From: Prado023 sp963818445
Lineage (GTDB): Bacteria; Actinomycetota; Actinomycetes; S36-B12; CAIYMF01
Assembly (NCBI GenBank): GCA_963818445.1
Contig: CAWFSG010000001.1
Location: forward strand, 310,001-374,000
Direction of reading: 5' to 3'
Length of the DNA stretch: 64,000 bases
Every line of letters begins with the position of its first letter. Position 1 is the stretch's first letter. The translations under genes were made by a program, and so were the position numbers. The notes under the pieces are model-generated. The model was not told where the DNA came from, searched no databases, and was given only the letters and a program-made list of their open reading frames with translations. This document shows, in pieces, positions 7,532 to 16,081 of the stretch.

Positions 7532-8674
7532 GTGAGCCTTACATCCGTGGGTTCGGTCTCCTTCGGGATGCCGGAGCGTTCGACCCGGGCAACATCAGCC
7601 CGGTCCGTCGAACCGTACTTGCGCGCCCTGGTCGAATCCGGGGGCTCGGACCTGCATGTCAAGGTCGGGTCGCCGCCACGGGTGCGCATCGATGGGCGGC
7701 TGCGCAAGCTGCAGGCCCCCGAGCTGACCGCTGACGACACCGAGCACATGGTCCGCCAGGTGCTGCGCTCGGACCTCGTCGAGTACTTCGAGCGCACGTG
7801 CGAGGCGGACTTCGCCTACGCGATCGAGGGGCTCGGGCGGTTCCGGGTCAACGCCTTCCGGCAGCGTGGCTCCGCGGGCATGGTGTTCCGCAGGGTCGCG
7901 ATCGGTGCCGATCCGCTGGAGAACCTCGGCCTGCCCGCGGTGGTCTCCGCGCTGGCCACCGAGCCGCGCGGCCTGGTCCTCGTGACCGGACCGACGGGGT
8001 CGGGCAAGTCCACGACGCTGGCCGGCATGATCGACCACGTCAACAGCCATCGCGAGGTCAACATCGTCACGATCGAGGACCCGATCGAGATCGTCCACTT
8101 CGACAAGCTGGGCATGATCAGCCAGCGTGAGGTGCACGTCGACACCGACGACTTCGCCACCGCGATGCGCGGTGCGATGCGCCAGGACCCCGACGTCATC
8201 ATGGTCGGCGAGATGCGGGACCTGGAGACCGTCAAGGCTGCGATCACCGCCGCCGAGACCGGCCACCTGGTCATGTCGACCCTGCACACGGTCGACGCCC
8301 AGGAGACCGTCGCCCGCATCATCGACTTCTTCCCCCCGCACGAGCAGCAGCAGGTCCGGTTCTCGCTGGCCGGGGCCCTGCGCGGCATCCTGTGCCAGCG
8401 GCTCGTCCTGCGCGCCGACGGGCGCGGCCGGGCAGTGGTCATGGAGGTCTGTGTCAACACCGGGCGCGTGGCTGATGCCATCGCCGATCCGGCCAAGACC
8501 TCGATGCTCTCCTCGCTGGTGGGCGAGGGCGGCTACTACGGGATGCAGACCTTCGACCAGCACCTGACTGTGCTCTACCGCGATGGGATCGTCAGCCTGG
8601 ACGCGGCGCTGGCGGCCTCCAGCAACCCGCACGACCTCATGGTGGAGCTGCGCAGACTGGGCCTGGTGTCCTGA
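7532..8674 (+). CDS. pilT: PilT/PilU-like type IV pilus retraction ATPase
   Basis: Hexameric secretion-superfamily ATPase, 380 aa. N-terminal PAS-like domain about 25-125 (SGGSDLHVKVGSPPRVRIDG is the typical PilT start), then the RecA core with Walker A GPTGSGKST near residue 155, Asp box region, Walker B RQDPDVIMVGEMRD, and His box STLHTVDA. The last third is diverged. No pilin, PilB, PilC or PilD lies in the window, so this is an orphan here. GTG start; upstream TAGACC is a weak -10. A GspE role is less likely, since the zinc-binding Cys cluster is absent. Confidence 0.88.
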   Translation: MSLTSVGSVSFGMPERSTRATSARSVEPYLRALVESGGSDLHVKVGSPPRVRIDGRLRKLQAPELTADDTEHMVRQVLRSDLVEYFERTCEADFAYAIEGLGRFRVNAFRQRGSAGMVFRRVAIGADPLENLGLPAVVSALATEPRGLVLVTGPTGSGKSTTLAGMIDHVNSHREVNIVTIEDPIEIVHFDKLGMISQREVHVDTDDFATAMRGAMRQDPDVIMVGEMRDLETVKAAITAAETGHLVMSTLHTVDAQETVARIIDFFPPHEQQQVRFSLAGALRGILCQRLVLRADGRGRAVVMEVCVNTGRVADAIADPAKTSMLSSLVGEGGYYGMQTFDQHLTVLYRDGIVSLDAALAASSNPHDLMVELRRLGLVS

Positions 8675-8705
8675 TCCGCACGGCCGTCGGCCTACGCTCG
8701 TCATC

Positions 8706-9116
8706 GTGACCTGCGTGCGATTCACCGTGACCGAGGACGACACCGCCATCGCCCTGGGCAGTGGCGACGTCCCCGTGCTGGCCACTCCGCGCCTGCTGGC
8801 GTGGATGGAGGCAGCCACGGTCGCCGCGGCCTCCGGGCGCATCGACGCAACGAGCACCACGGTCGGCGTCGAGGTGTGGGTGCGCCATCGGCGGGCCTCG
8901 GCCGTCGGCGCGCTCGTCGAGGTCGAGGTCGTTGAGGTCACGGAGCAGGATCGCGGGCTGTCCTTCGACGTGGTCGCGCGGGAGGTGCGTGCGACCGTCG
9001 ACCCGGGCGATCCCACCCAGGGCGTGAGGTCGATCGAGATCGCGTCGGGCCGCGTCGTCCGGGCCATCGTCGATCGCAGCGCGTTCCTCAGCCGCCTCGA
9101 ACCCCGCCGCCCCTGA
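8706..9116 (+). CDS. Hotdog-fold thioesterase-like protein
   Basis: 136 aa. The N-terminal stretch (GSGDVPVLATPRLLAWMEAA, then TVAAASG) is the pattern of the FlK-like acyl-CoA thioesterase branch of the hotdog fold, which hydrolyses small acyl-CoAs. In FlK the active residues are Thr, Glu and His; the Glu in LAWMEA is visible here, a matching His is not obvious, so activity is uncertain. GTG start supported by TACGCT (8693-8698) 7 nt upstream. Confidence 0.75.
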   Translation: MTCVRFTVTEDDTAIALGSGDVPVLATPRLLAWMEAATVAAASGRIDATSTTVGVEVWVRHRRASAVGALVEVEVVEVTEQDRGLSFDVVAREVRATVDPGDPTQGVRSIEIASGRVVRAIVDRSAFLSRLEPRRP

Positions 9117-9302
9117 GATTCCGGGGAGTGTCATCGATCAGGCGATCCACATGCCGGATCGAGGACACAGCGACCGGGATCGCCGACGCCATGGGCGGAC
9201 CTTAGCCACGGGATGGTGCGCGTTGGGCGCGACGCGCGTGTGGTCCTCCGTACTGTCCGGGGCATGTCCACGCCCTGGTGGGCCCGAACTGAGGAGGTAT
9301 CC

Positions 9303-10001
9303 ATGCGCGTCCGCATCATGGCCCTGTCCGCAGCCCTGGCTGCGTCCACACTCCTGGCTGCACCAGCCATGGCCGACGAGCCCGCTCCCACTGCCGACCC
9401 CGCGACTGTCGCAGCCCCGGCGCGGGCCGAGGCACAGCTCAGGTTCCGCAACTCGTGCAAGCAGACGGTCGCCACCCTGCCGGCGACCGTCGAGGGCCAG
9501 CCCGCGTCCTTCGTGCCCGGGGCGGCGAAGGGCGTCTACATCTGGCACGAGCGGGCTGGTTGGCGCGTGCGCGTCACCCACCCGGGCGGTCGGACGACCG
9601 AGGGCAAGCCGAACCTCATCGAGGTATGGGGGCGGATCACTGCGACCCGCACGCTGACGAACGTCAGGACGATCCGGCTCGAGGACAAGCAGCGCGGCGA
9701 GTGGGTGAAGGCCAGGAACAAGGTCATGGAGTTCCGATTCGTGAACGGCGGCTACATCGACGGGATCAACCTCAATGCCGGCTGCTCAGGACGTCTCGGC
9801 TTCACCGTCTGGGAGGTCACCCGCGGTGCGGATGGGAAGCCGATCCGTGACGCGAACGGCAAGGTCGTGCGCACACCGCTGCCGATCTTCATCGGGACCA
9901 ACGCGACCCCGGTGACCGCGGACTCGACCCCCGTGGCGCTGGCACCCAACGCACCCGGGGACGTGTCCCGGGTCGTGATCCGGCGCACGCCCGTCAACTG
10001 A
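9303..10001 (+). CDS. Secreted protein of unknown function
   Basis: 232 aa from ATG 9303, preceded by GAGGAGG at good spacing. Signal peptide about 1-26 ending AMA, then an Ala/Pro-rich linker, then a basic, beta-rich mature domain with two cysteines (NSCKQT near 51 and NAGCSG near 160) that could form one disulfide. It contains several Gly-Trp and Trp/Arg-rich segments (WHERAGWRVRV). No family recognised. A strong terminator follows at 10019-10056. Confidence 0.68.
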   Translation: MRVRIMALSAALAASTLLAAPAMADEPAPTADPATVAAPARAEAQLRFRNSCKQTVATLPATVEGQPASFVPGAAKGVYIWHERAGWRVRVTHPGGRTTEGKPNLIEVWGRITATRTLTNVRTIRLEDKQRGEWVKARNKVMEFRFVNGGYIDGINLNAGCSGRLGFTVWEVTRGADGKPIRDANGKVVRTPLPIFIGTNATPVTADSTPVALAPNAPGDVSRVVIRRTPVN

Positions 10002-10018
10002 CGACGCACGCGGTCAAC

Positions 10019-10056
10019 GGTCGTGCCCCGGCGCCCCACGGGTCCGGGGCACGACC
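10019..10056 (+). terminator. Hairpin terminator
   Basis: Perfect 13-bp inverted repeat GGTCGTGCCCCGG / CCGGGGCACGACC with a 12-nt loop, 18 nt after the secreted-protein stop. No T tract. Confidence 0.78.
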
Positions 10057-10142
10057 ATGCGTGCCGGGCACGGTGCCCATCGACGGGTTCGATCCTCGCG
10101 CCGCACATGGATACAGTGGGGACCCCCGAGGTGAGGAACCAG

Positions 10143-11192
10143 ATGTCCGAGGACCGCGGCGCCCTGATGGCCGCCGAGATCGCCGAACAGCCCGAGGCAC
10201 TTGCCCGCCTCCTCACCTCCGAGTCCCTCTCGCGGGTCCGCGCCCTCGCGGAGACCATCCGGGGCCGGAGCCCCAGGTTCGTCCTGCTCGCGGCGCGGGG
10301 CACGAGTGACCATGCGGCCCTCTACGCCAAGTACCTGGTCGAGGTCTCCCTCGGCCTGCCCGCCGGCCTGGCCTCGCCGTCGACGATGACCGCCTACGGT
10401 GCCCGACCGGACCTCTCCGACGTCCTGTTGCTCACCGTCAGCCAGAGCGGCGGCTCCCCGGACCTTGTCGAGACCGTGCGCACCGCGCGAGCAGGTGGCG
10501 CGACGACGCTGGCGGTCACGAACAACCCGGACAGTGCCCTGGCCGGTGCCGCGGAGCTGCAGCTCGACGTCCTGGCAGGTCCGGAGCGCGCGGTCGCAGC
10601 CACCAAGTCGTACTCCTCCCAGCTGCTGGCGCTCTGGCTGATCATCGATGCCTTCCGGGGCGGTGACGCCGCTGCTGCCCAGGGCATCCCCGAGGCAGCG
10701 CAGTCCCTGGTGGATCGCCGTCAGGAGGTCACGGAGCTGGCCTCGCGCTACCGGTTCACCGACCGGCTGGTGACCACGGGACGCGGGTACTCCTACCCGA
10801 CGGCACGCGAGGCCGCCCTGAAGCTCATGGAGACCTCGTACGTGGCCGCCCACGCGTTCTCCGGGGCCGACCTGCTGCACGGTCCGCTGGCAATGATCGA
10901 CCACGACCACCCGGTGATCGCCGTCGTCCCGGACGGCAGGGGTGCCGAGGCGATGCAACCGGTCCTCGAGCGGCTGGCCGAGCGGGGGGCCGACGTCACG
11001 GTCTTCGGCGGTGCCCGATCGACGTCGCTGGGCACCGTGGGCTACGACGTGCGCTGCGAGAACGTCACCGAGGAGCTGCACCCGGTGGTCGACATCATCC
11101 CCTTGCAGCAGCTGGCACTGCAGATGACGCTGGCTCGTGGGTTCAACCCGGATGCGCCGCGCGGCCTGACCAAGGTGGCGGAGACGCTGTAG
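10143..11192 (+). CDS. SIS-domain sugar-phosphate isomerase/deaminase (GlmS C-terminal-like)
   Basis: 349 aa with two SIS domains. The first has the phosphosugar loop RGTSDHAALYAKY (about 40-52) and SQSGGSPDLVETV; the second has GRGYSYPTAREAALKLMETS followed by FSGADLLHGPLAMI. This is the isomerase half of GlmS without the N-terminal glutaminase, as in AgaS/FrlB-like or N-acetylglucosamine-6-phosphate deaminases. ATG 10143 has a GGTGAGG site upstream; ATG 10107 is an alternative. Exact sugar unknown. Confidence 0.85.
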   Translation: MSEDRGALMAAEIAEQPEALARLLTSESLSRVRALAETIRGRSPRFVLLAARGTSDHAALYAKYLVEVSLGLPAGLASPSTMTAYGARPDLSDVLLLTVSQSGGSPDLVETVRTARAGGATTLAVTNNPDSALAGAAELQLDVLAGPERAVAATKSYSSQLLALWLIIDAFRGGDAAAAQGIPEAAQSLVDRRQEVTELASRYRFTDRLVTTGRGYSYPTAREAALKLMETSYVAAHAFSGADLLHGPLAMIDHDHPVIAVVPDGRGAEAMQPVLERLAERGADVTVFGGARSTSLGTVGYDVRCENVTEELHPVVDIIPLQQLALQMTLARGFNPDAPRGLTKVAETL

Positions 11193-11262
11193 GAAGGTGG
11201 GCCGCGCAGTGGGGGTGCGGCGCTGAGTCCGCGCCACTGGCGCGAGGAGGGCAGGGGAGCAG

Positions 11263-12720
11263 GTGGCCGTGCGCACCCTCGCGGAGATCGCCTCCGATCG
11301 CACCGACCTGGAGCCGGGGGCGATCGCGCACTGCGAGTTCCTCCTGCGCGATCTCGGCCTGCTCGCGGACCTGGCCTTCTCGGACCTCATCCTGTGGCTG
11401 CCGGTCTGGAACCAGGGTGGTTTCGTGGCCGCGGCCCAGGTGCGTCCCTCGACGGCCGCCACCCGATACCCCAATGACCTCGTCGGGGCGTTCACGCCCC
11501 GAGGCCGACGCCCGGAGCTGGATCGGGCGTGGGCGGCCCCGGGGCTCGGCCAGCTCGCGCCGCGGACCGACCCGCTCCTGCCGGCTGCAGGTGAGGCGGT
11601 CGGGGTGGGGCTGAGCACCAACGGTCCGTGGATCGCCGCCCTGACGCGCTCAGCCGTGCCGGCGACCCGGGCCTCGGGAACTCTTGAGCGCGCCTACCTG
11701 CGGGCGGCCGACGACCTCTTCTCGATGATCCGCGCCGGGGAGTTCCCGTATCGCGAGGTCTCGGACTCCACCGGTGCCGAGCCCCGGGTCGGGGATGGCC
11801 TGATCCGCCTCGATGCGTCCGGGGTCGTCGAGTTCGCCAGCCCCAACGCGTCCTCAGCGTTCCGCCGCCTCGGCCTGGCGACCGACCTGATCGGGGCGCA
11901 CCTCGGGCTCGTCAGCGGTCGGATCGCGCGTCGGGGCGGGGCAGTGGATGCCAACGTCGCGCAGGTGTGCGGTGGCCGGATGCCCGGCGAGGTGGAGCTC
12001 TCCTCGGACACCGCCACGGTCACGGTGCGGGCGCTGCCGATGCGCGGCCCCGCCGGGCAGCGCGGCTCATTGGTGCTCGTGCGCGACGTCACCGAGCTGC
12101 GCCGTCGCGAGCGTGCCCTGCTGAGCAAGGACGCGACGATCCGCGAGATCCATCATCGGGTCAAGAACAACCTGCAGACCGTCGCGGCCCTGCTCAGGCT
12201 TCAGGCCAGGCGCCTGGATGAGCCCGGAGCGGCCGCCGCCCTGGCTGAGGCCGAGCGGCGCGTCGGAGCGATCGCCGTCGTGCACGACCTGCTGGCCCAG
12301 GCGAGCACCGAGGAGGTGCCCTTCGACGCCGTGGCCGACAGGCTGGTCACGATGGTGTGCCAGACCTCGGCGCCGGACATGGGGGACCGGCGGATCGTGC
12401 GGACGGGATCGTTCGGGGAGGTGCCCGCCGAGTTGGCGACAGCCCTGGCGATGGCGCTGGTCGAGCTGCTGGCGAACGCCGTCGAGCACGGCGCGGACGA
12501 TGTGGAGCTGCGCAGCACCCGAGACCCGGTGGGGCTGCATGTGGTGGTCCGTGACCACGGCCCGGGCTTCCCCGAGGGGTTCGAGGTGGCGTCATCGCCG
12601 AGGCTCGGGCTGCGGATCGTGGACACGCTCGTCCGCGAGGAGCTCAACGGGACGTTGACCCTGGGGCGCGCGGGGGACTGCACCGAGGTGTCGGTCGACC
12701 TTCCGCACGATCAACGATGA
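11263..12720 (+). CDS. pdtaS: Sensor histidine kinase, PdtaS type
   Basis: Cytosolic kinase, 485 aa. N-terminal GAF-like domain (about 20-145), PAS domain (about 175-280), then HisKA_2 with the phospho-acceptor EIHHRVKNNLQTVAALLRLQ near residue 297, and an HATPase domain with N box LVELLANAVEHG and G box DHGPGFPEGF. In mycobacteria PdtaS phosphorylates the RNA-binding antiterminator PdtaR; no pdtaR is in this window. No membrane helix. GTG start with GGGGAG upstream. Whether it is still paired with an ANTAR regulator cannot be seen. Confidence 0.9.
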   Translation: MAVRTLAEIASDRTDLEPGAIAHCEFLLRDLGLLADLAFSDLILWLPVWNQGGFVAAAQVRPSTAATRYPNDLVGAFTPRGRRPELDRAWAAPGLGQLAPRTDPLLPAAGEAVGVGLSTNGPWIAALTRSAVPATRASGTLERAYLRAADDLFSMIRAGEFPYREVSDSTGAEPRVGDGLIRLDASGVVEFASPNASSAFRRLGLATDLIGAHLGLVSGRIARRGGAVDANVAQVCGGRMPGEVELSSDTATVTVRALPMRGPAGQRGSLVLVRDVTELRRRERALLSKDATIREIHHRVKNNLQTVAALLRLQARRLDEPGAAAALAEAERRVGAIAVVHDLLAQASTEEVPFDAVADRLVTMVCQTSAPDMGDRRIVRTGSFGEVPAELATALAMALVELLANAVEHGADDVELRSTRDPVGLHVVVRDHGPGFPEGFEVASSPRLGLRIVDTLVREELNGTLTLGRAGDCTEVSVDLPHDQR

Positions 12721-12747
12721 ACGGCCGACCCGCAGGGGCCGGCCGTT
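12720..12747 (+). terminator. Hairpin terminator after pdtaS
   Basis: AACGGCCGACCC and GGGCCGGCCGTT around a GCAG loop, 11 of 12 pairs, starting inside the pdtaS stop codon. It lies between two convergent genes and may serve both. Confidence 0.78.
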
Positions 12748-12768
12748 CGCGAAGCGGATGCCAGGGGG

Positions 12769-13023
12769 TCAGCTGTGGGCGCGGGCACGGGCCCGGGCGT
12801 TGCGACGCTTGAGGGCGCGGCGCTCATCCTCGCTCATGCCGCCCCACACGCCCGCGTCCTGGCCACTGTCGATGGCCCACTTCAGGCAGAGGTCGACGAC
12901 CTCGCAACGGTGGCACACAGCGCGCGCCTCTTCGATCTGCATAAGTGCGGGTCCGGTGTTCCCAATCGGGAAGAACAACTCGGGATCCTCATCACGGCAT
13001 GCCGCCTTGTGGCGCCAGTCCAT
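12769..13023 (-). CDS. whiB1: WhiB1-type iron-sulfur transcription factor
   Basis: 84 aa, the length of mycobacterial WhiB1. The four [4Fe-4S] ligands fall at C9, C37, C40 and C46, identical to the WhiB1 positions. The sigma-binding turn GVWGGMSEDERR follows, then an Arg-rich tail for DNA contact. WhiB1 binds the primary sigma factor and senses nitric oxide. GAGGAG lies a few bases before the ATG. About 315 bp of upstream DNA with palindromes suggest substantial regulation. Confidence 0.95.
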   Translation of the reverse strand: MDWRHKAACRDEDPELFFPIGNTGPALMQIEEARAVCHRCEVVDLCLKWAIDSGQDAGVWGGMSEDERRALKRRNARARARAHS

Positions 13024-13339
13024 GTCTCCTCAGCTTTCCTGCACCCCGATCGGGGCACGCTCACCACTGTGCCAGCGGATGTCAGGGCCGGTTCATCGGC
13101 CCCTATCACCCTCCGGTACGCTTGCGACGTTTGCGGGGTGTGTCCCCGCGTCGTCCTGACTGCCCTCAAGGGTCGCAGACGATCCGCCCTGTCACAAGGG
13201 TTTTGCCCCGCGTGGGACGAGTTCAGGCTGTCGCGTACGTCACATTCCGGCCCGGAATTCCGACCATCTGCCCAGATGCGGCCATTCCAGGGTGGTTCGG
13301 GCGCTGGAATGCCCACCACGTCGGCGGTTTGGCGCTTCG
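13024..13339. other. Intergenic region upstream of whiB1
   Basis: 316 bp without a gene. It holds a 15-bp palindrome ATTCCGG-C-CCGGAAT at 13244-13258 and an inverted repeat CATTCCAG...CTGGAATG at 13283-13311 (13-nt loop), the latter close enough to the kinase-family stop to be its terminator. On the minus strand a GGAAT-N18-GTA (13261 down to 13236) differs from the SigR consensus at its last base. Confidence 0.6.
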
Positions 13340-14296
13340 TCAGCCGACGATGCGCAGTGCGTGGGGCGTGTGCCGGAAGTAGACGCTGTCGATGTGGCCC
13401 ATGTAGTCCCCGTCGAGCTGCAGGCCGGTCGGTTCCTCTGACCGGATGGCGAACGCCTGCACATCGTGCAGGAGGGTCAGCTGGCCGGGGACGGCCCCCG
13501 ACCTGCTGCCGCGCAGCATCCGCAGGCCGAACCGCGCGGCTGGAAGTGGGGCCAGGGAGTGCGGTGCGAACACGTCGAGTGCCAGGTCGAACGAGGCCCG
13601 CGGGCACGGGTTGATCGCGAACGGCCCGAAGAACGTCCAGGGGGCGGTGTTCTGGATGATCACCATCGCCAGGCCCTCGATCGGGTCCTCTCCTGGCAGC
13701 TGCAGGCTCACCGGGGAGGGACCCCGGCGCCCGACGTCGCCGAAGTACTGCTGGGCGGCGGTCCACACGTACCGGGTCGGGCTCGCGGCCCGACCCGCCG
13801 CCCGCTGGGCCTCCATCGACGCGATCACGTCGGCATCGATGCCGACCCCGGCGTTGATCGTGAACCAGTGGGAGCGATCCTGACCGGTCTCCAGCTGAGT
13901 GAAGTGCGCGTTGCCGAGGCCGACGTCGTGGCTGGCGTCGGTGCGCAGGGACTCCAGGATCATCCCGGTCGCCTCGATCGCATCGTTCGGGAACCCGAGT
14001 GCACGGGCCATGACATTGGCAGAGCCGCCGGGGATGGCCGCGAGCATCGGCAGGTCCGCATGCCTGGAGTTGAGCATGCCGTTGACGGCCTCGTTGATCG
14101 TCCCGTCCCCCCCGAGGGTGATCAGAAGGTCGAGCCCGTTGGACTCGGAGGCCAGTTGCTCGGCGTGGCCCCGATGGGTCGTGGTGACGACTTCGAGATC
14201 GATCTCGTGCCCCAGGGCCCGCGTGATGACGTCGCGCATCCCGGCTGACGTGCTGGTCGCCTGGGGGTTGGCGATCAGCATGCCGCGGGGCTTCAT
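13340..14296 (-). CDS. Diacylglycerol kinase family lipid kinase
   Basis: 318 aa. The DAGK catalytic motif LLITLGGDGTINEAVNG is near residue 60, followed by the glycine loop AAIPGGSANVMARALGFP. The C-terminal beta-sandwich ends GLQLDGDYMGHIDSVYF, also typical. The family phosphorylates diacylglycerol, sphingosine or related lipids with ATP; the substrate is not deducible. ATG start has TAGAGT (14303-14308, minus strand) 6 nt upstream. Divergent from a small membrane-protein gene. Confidence 0.9.
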   Translation of the reverse strand: MKPRGMLIANPQATSTSAGMRDVITRALGHEIDLEVVTTTHRGHAEQLASESNGLDLLITLGGDGTINEAVNGMLNSRHADLPMLAAIPGGSANVMARALGFPNDAIEATGMILESLRTDASHDVGLGNAHFTQLETGQDRSHWFTINAGVGIDADVIASMEAQRAAGRAASPTRYVWTAAQQYFGDVGRRGPSPVSLQLPGEDPIEGLAMVIIQNTAPWTFFGPFAINPCPRASFDLALDVFAPHSLAPLPAARFGLRMLRGSRSGAVPGQLTLLHDVQAFAIRSEEPTGLQLDGDYMGHIDSVYFRHTPHALRIVG

Positions 14297-14302
14297 GGGG
14301 CA

Positions 14303-14320
14303 ACTCTAGGCCCGTAGTCT
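14303..14320. promoter_or_regulatory. Back-to-back leaderless -10 elements
   Basis: TAGAGT on the minus strand (14303-14308) and TAGTCT on the plus strand (14315-14320), each 6 nt from the start codon it serves (14296 and 14327). Only 30 bp separate the two starts, so the promoters must overlap and probably compete. Confidence 0.6.
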
Positions 14321-14326
14321 GGCGCC

Positions 14327-14695
14327 ATGGCCGATCCCGTGCGACCCCTCGTCGCGATCGCGGGGCTCGAGGCGGTGGCTGCCGCGGTGCTCAGCGTCCT
14401 CATCGGCCTGGGTACCGCCGGCTCGGACCTCGACGTCTGGATCGCGGTGGCCACAGTGGCCATGTGGGTGGTGATCGTCGGTGCGCTGGCCCTGATCTGG
14501 TGGGGTCTGTTCCGACGGCGGAGTGTGGCGCGCACGCCGTTCCTGCTGGCCCAGGCCTTCGCGCTGGTGGTGGCCTGGCCGCTGGTCAACTCGGACATCG
14601 CAGTGGACCTCGTGGCGGGGGTCGTGCTGGCGATCGTCGCGGTGGCGGGCCTGGTTCTGGGGCTGCGTCCGGCGGTGCGCGAGGCGCTGGTCTGA
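14327..14695 (+). CDS. Small four-helix membrane protein of unknown function
   Basis: 122 aa with four predicted transmembrane helices (about 8-28, 38-60, 68-88, 95-115) and a short basic loop after the second (FRRRSVAR). No motif recognised. Start set by TAGTCT 6 nt upstream of ATG. Convergent with the sigma-factor gene. Confidence 0.72.
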   Translation: MADPVRPLVAIAGLEAVAAAVLSVLIGLGTAGSDLDVWIAVATVAMWVVIVGALALIWWGLFRRRSVARTPFLLAQAFALVVAWPLVNSDIAVDLVAGVVLAIVAVAGLVLGLRPAVREALV

Positions 14696-14715
14696 GGCCG
14701 GCGGCCCGATTCTCC

Positions 14716-15633
14716 TCAGGCGGTCGGTTCGACCAGGCCGGTGCGCAGCTGTGCCAGGGTCTTTGCCAGCAGCCGGGAGACGTGCATCTGGGAGACCCCG
14801 ATCTGCTCGGCGATCTGGGCCTGGGTCATGTTCTCGTAGAACCGCATGTGGATGATCCGCTGTTCGCGGGCGGGCAGGGTGGCCACCAGGGGGTGCAGGG
14901 TCTCCCGGGTCTCGACCTCACCCAGTCCGGGATCGTCCTCGCCCAGGGTGTCGGCCAGCGAGGAGCCCTCATCCATCCCGTCGGCGGAGGAGGAGTCCAG
15001 TGACAGGGTGGCGTAGGCCTGCGCCGACTCCATGCCCTCGAGGATGTCCTCCTCGCCCACGTCGAGGTGCGCGGCGAGCTCGGCCACCGTGGGCGAGCGC
15101 CCGGTGGACTGGCTGAGCTCGGCCGTGGCGCGGCCGATGGAGATCCGCAGCTCCTGCAGCCGCCGTGGGACTCGGATGGCCCAGCCCTTGTCGCGGAAGT
15201 GCCGCTTGATCTCGCCGACGATCGTGGGGGTGGCGAAGGTGGAGAACTCCACGCCCCGCTGCGGGTCGAACCTGTCCACCGCCTTGATGAGCCCGATCGT
15301 GGCCACCTGGGTCAGGTCGTCCAGGCTCTCGCCGCGGTCGCGGAACCGGCGGGCCAGGAAGGCTGCCAGGGGCAGGTGCATCGTGACGAGCTCGTCACGC
15401 GCGGATGAGCGCTGCGGGTCACCCTCGGGCAGCTCGGCGATCAGGGCGATCAGTTCGCGCTCGCGGGTGCGGTCACGGGTGGACCAGCGGGGCTCGGCGA
15501 TCCTCTCGATGGCCTCAACCGCCTCCGGCTCGACCAGCTCCGGCTCGACCAGCTCCGGCTCGACCAGCTCCGGCTCGACCCCATCCGCGGGGGCGGCGGT
15601 CGCCGGTGTGTCGCCCGCCGCGCGGTCGTTCAC
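14716..15633 (-). CDS. sigF: Alternative sigma factor, SigB/SigF/SigG family
   Basis: General-stress-type sigma-70 factor, 305 aa. After an acidic low-complexity N-terminus (about 1-45) come region 2 (FLARRFRDRGESLDDLTQ, then GVEFSTFATPTIVGEIKRHF), region 3 (RVPRRLQELRISI) and region 4 with the helix-turn-helix MTQAQIAEQIGVSQMHVSRL. The start overlaps the end of the upstream rsbW-like gene (ATG within TGA context), so sigma and anti-sigma are coupled. Residues about 18-35 are a tandem ELVEP repeat encoded by 15-bp DNA repeats. Confidence 0.92.
   Translation of the reverse strand: MNDRAAGDTPATAAPADGVEPELVEPELVEPELVEPEAVEAIERIAEPRWSTRDRTRERELIALIAELPEGDPQRSSARDELVTMHLPLAAFLARRFRDRGESLDDLTQVATIGLIKAVDRFDPQRGVEFSTFATPTIVGEIKRHFRDKGWAIRVPRRLQELRISIGRATAELSQSTGRSPTVAELAAHLDVGEEDILEGMESAQAYATLSLDSSSADGMDEGSSLADTLGEDDPGLGEVETRETLHPLVATLPAREQRIIHMRFYENMTQAQIAEQIGVSQMHVSRLLAKTLAQLRTGLVEPTA
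15526..15580. repeat. 15-bp tandem repeat inside the sigma-factor gene
   Basis: CGGCTCGACCAGCTC repeated exactly at 15526, 15541 and 15556, then a partial copy to 15580 (3.7 units). It encodes consecutive ELVEP units. The unit length is a multiple of three, so copy-number change would keep the frame. Confidence 0.9.
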
Positions 15634-16022
15634 GGCCTGACCGCCTCGGAGCGGTGCACGGCCAGCGAGATGGTGAGGTTCCTGTCCGCCGAGACTGTGG
15701 CCACCACCTCGTCGACGAGGGCCGTGAGCACCGTCCAGGTGAAGCTGTCACGCTCGAGGGACCGGCCGTGCACCGTGGGTGCGGTCATCTCCACGCGGAT
15801 GCCGTCGGGTGCGTCCGGCGTGAACCGCACGTCGAGGTCGGTGCCCTCGGGGGCGTCGCTGAGCAGCAGGGCAGCGGCCTCGTCCACTGCCAGCTTCACG
15901 TCCTCGATCCGATCGATGGTGAAGTCCAGGCGCGCGCACATCGCCGACACTGCGGCGCGGATCAGCACGACGAAGGCGCTGTTCGCCGGCACCCGCAGGG
16001 TCACGGTCGGATCGAGGTCCAC
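15630..16022 (-). CDS. rsbW: Anti-sigma factor, RsbW type
   Basis: 130 aa GHKL ATP-binding serine kinase fold. N box is seen as DVKLAVDEAAALLL (about 43-56) and a glycine-poor G region follows (DAPDGIRVEMTAP). Such proteins hold a SigB/F factor until an anti-anti-sigma factor displaces them; no RsbV homologue is in the window. GTG start has TAACGT (16031-16036, minus strand) 8 nt upstream. Overlaps the sigma gene by 4 nt. Confidence 0.85.
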   Translation of the reverse strand: MDLDPTVTLRVPANSAFVVLIRAAVSAMCARLDFTIDRIEDVKLAVDEAAALLLSDAPEGTDLDVRFTPDAPDGIRVEMTAPTVHGRSLERDSFTWTVLTALVDEVVATVSADRNLTISLAVHRSEAVRP

Positions 16023-16081
16023 GGGTGGTCACGTTAGCCGATGGGACGCATCGAGGGTGGCCGGTTCGTCGCCGGCGTGGC

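Noticed and set aside
13236..13261. GGAAT-N18-GTA as a SigR promoter for whiB1
   Set aside because: The -10 triplet deviates from GTT and the distance to ATG is over 200 nt; listed only as a low-interest finding, not as a promoter feature.
15526..15580. Short regular repeats considered as a CRISPR array
   Set aside because: Units are contiguous with no spacers and lie inside a sigma-factor coding frame.
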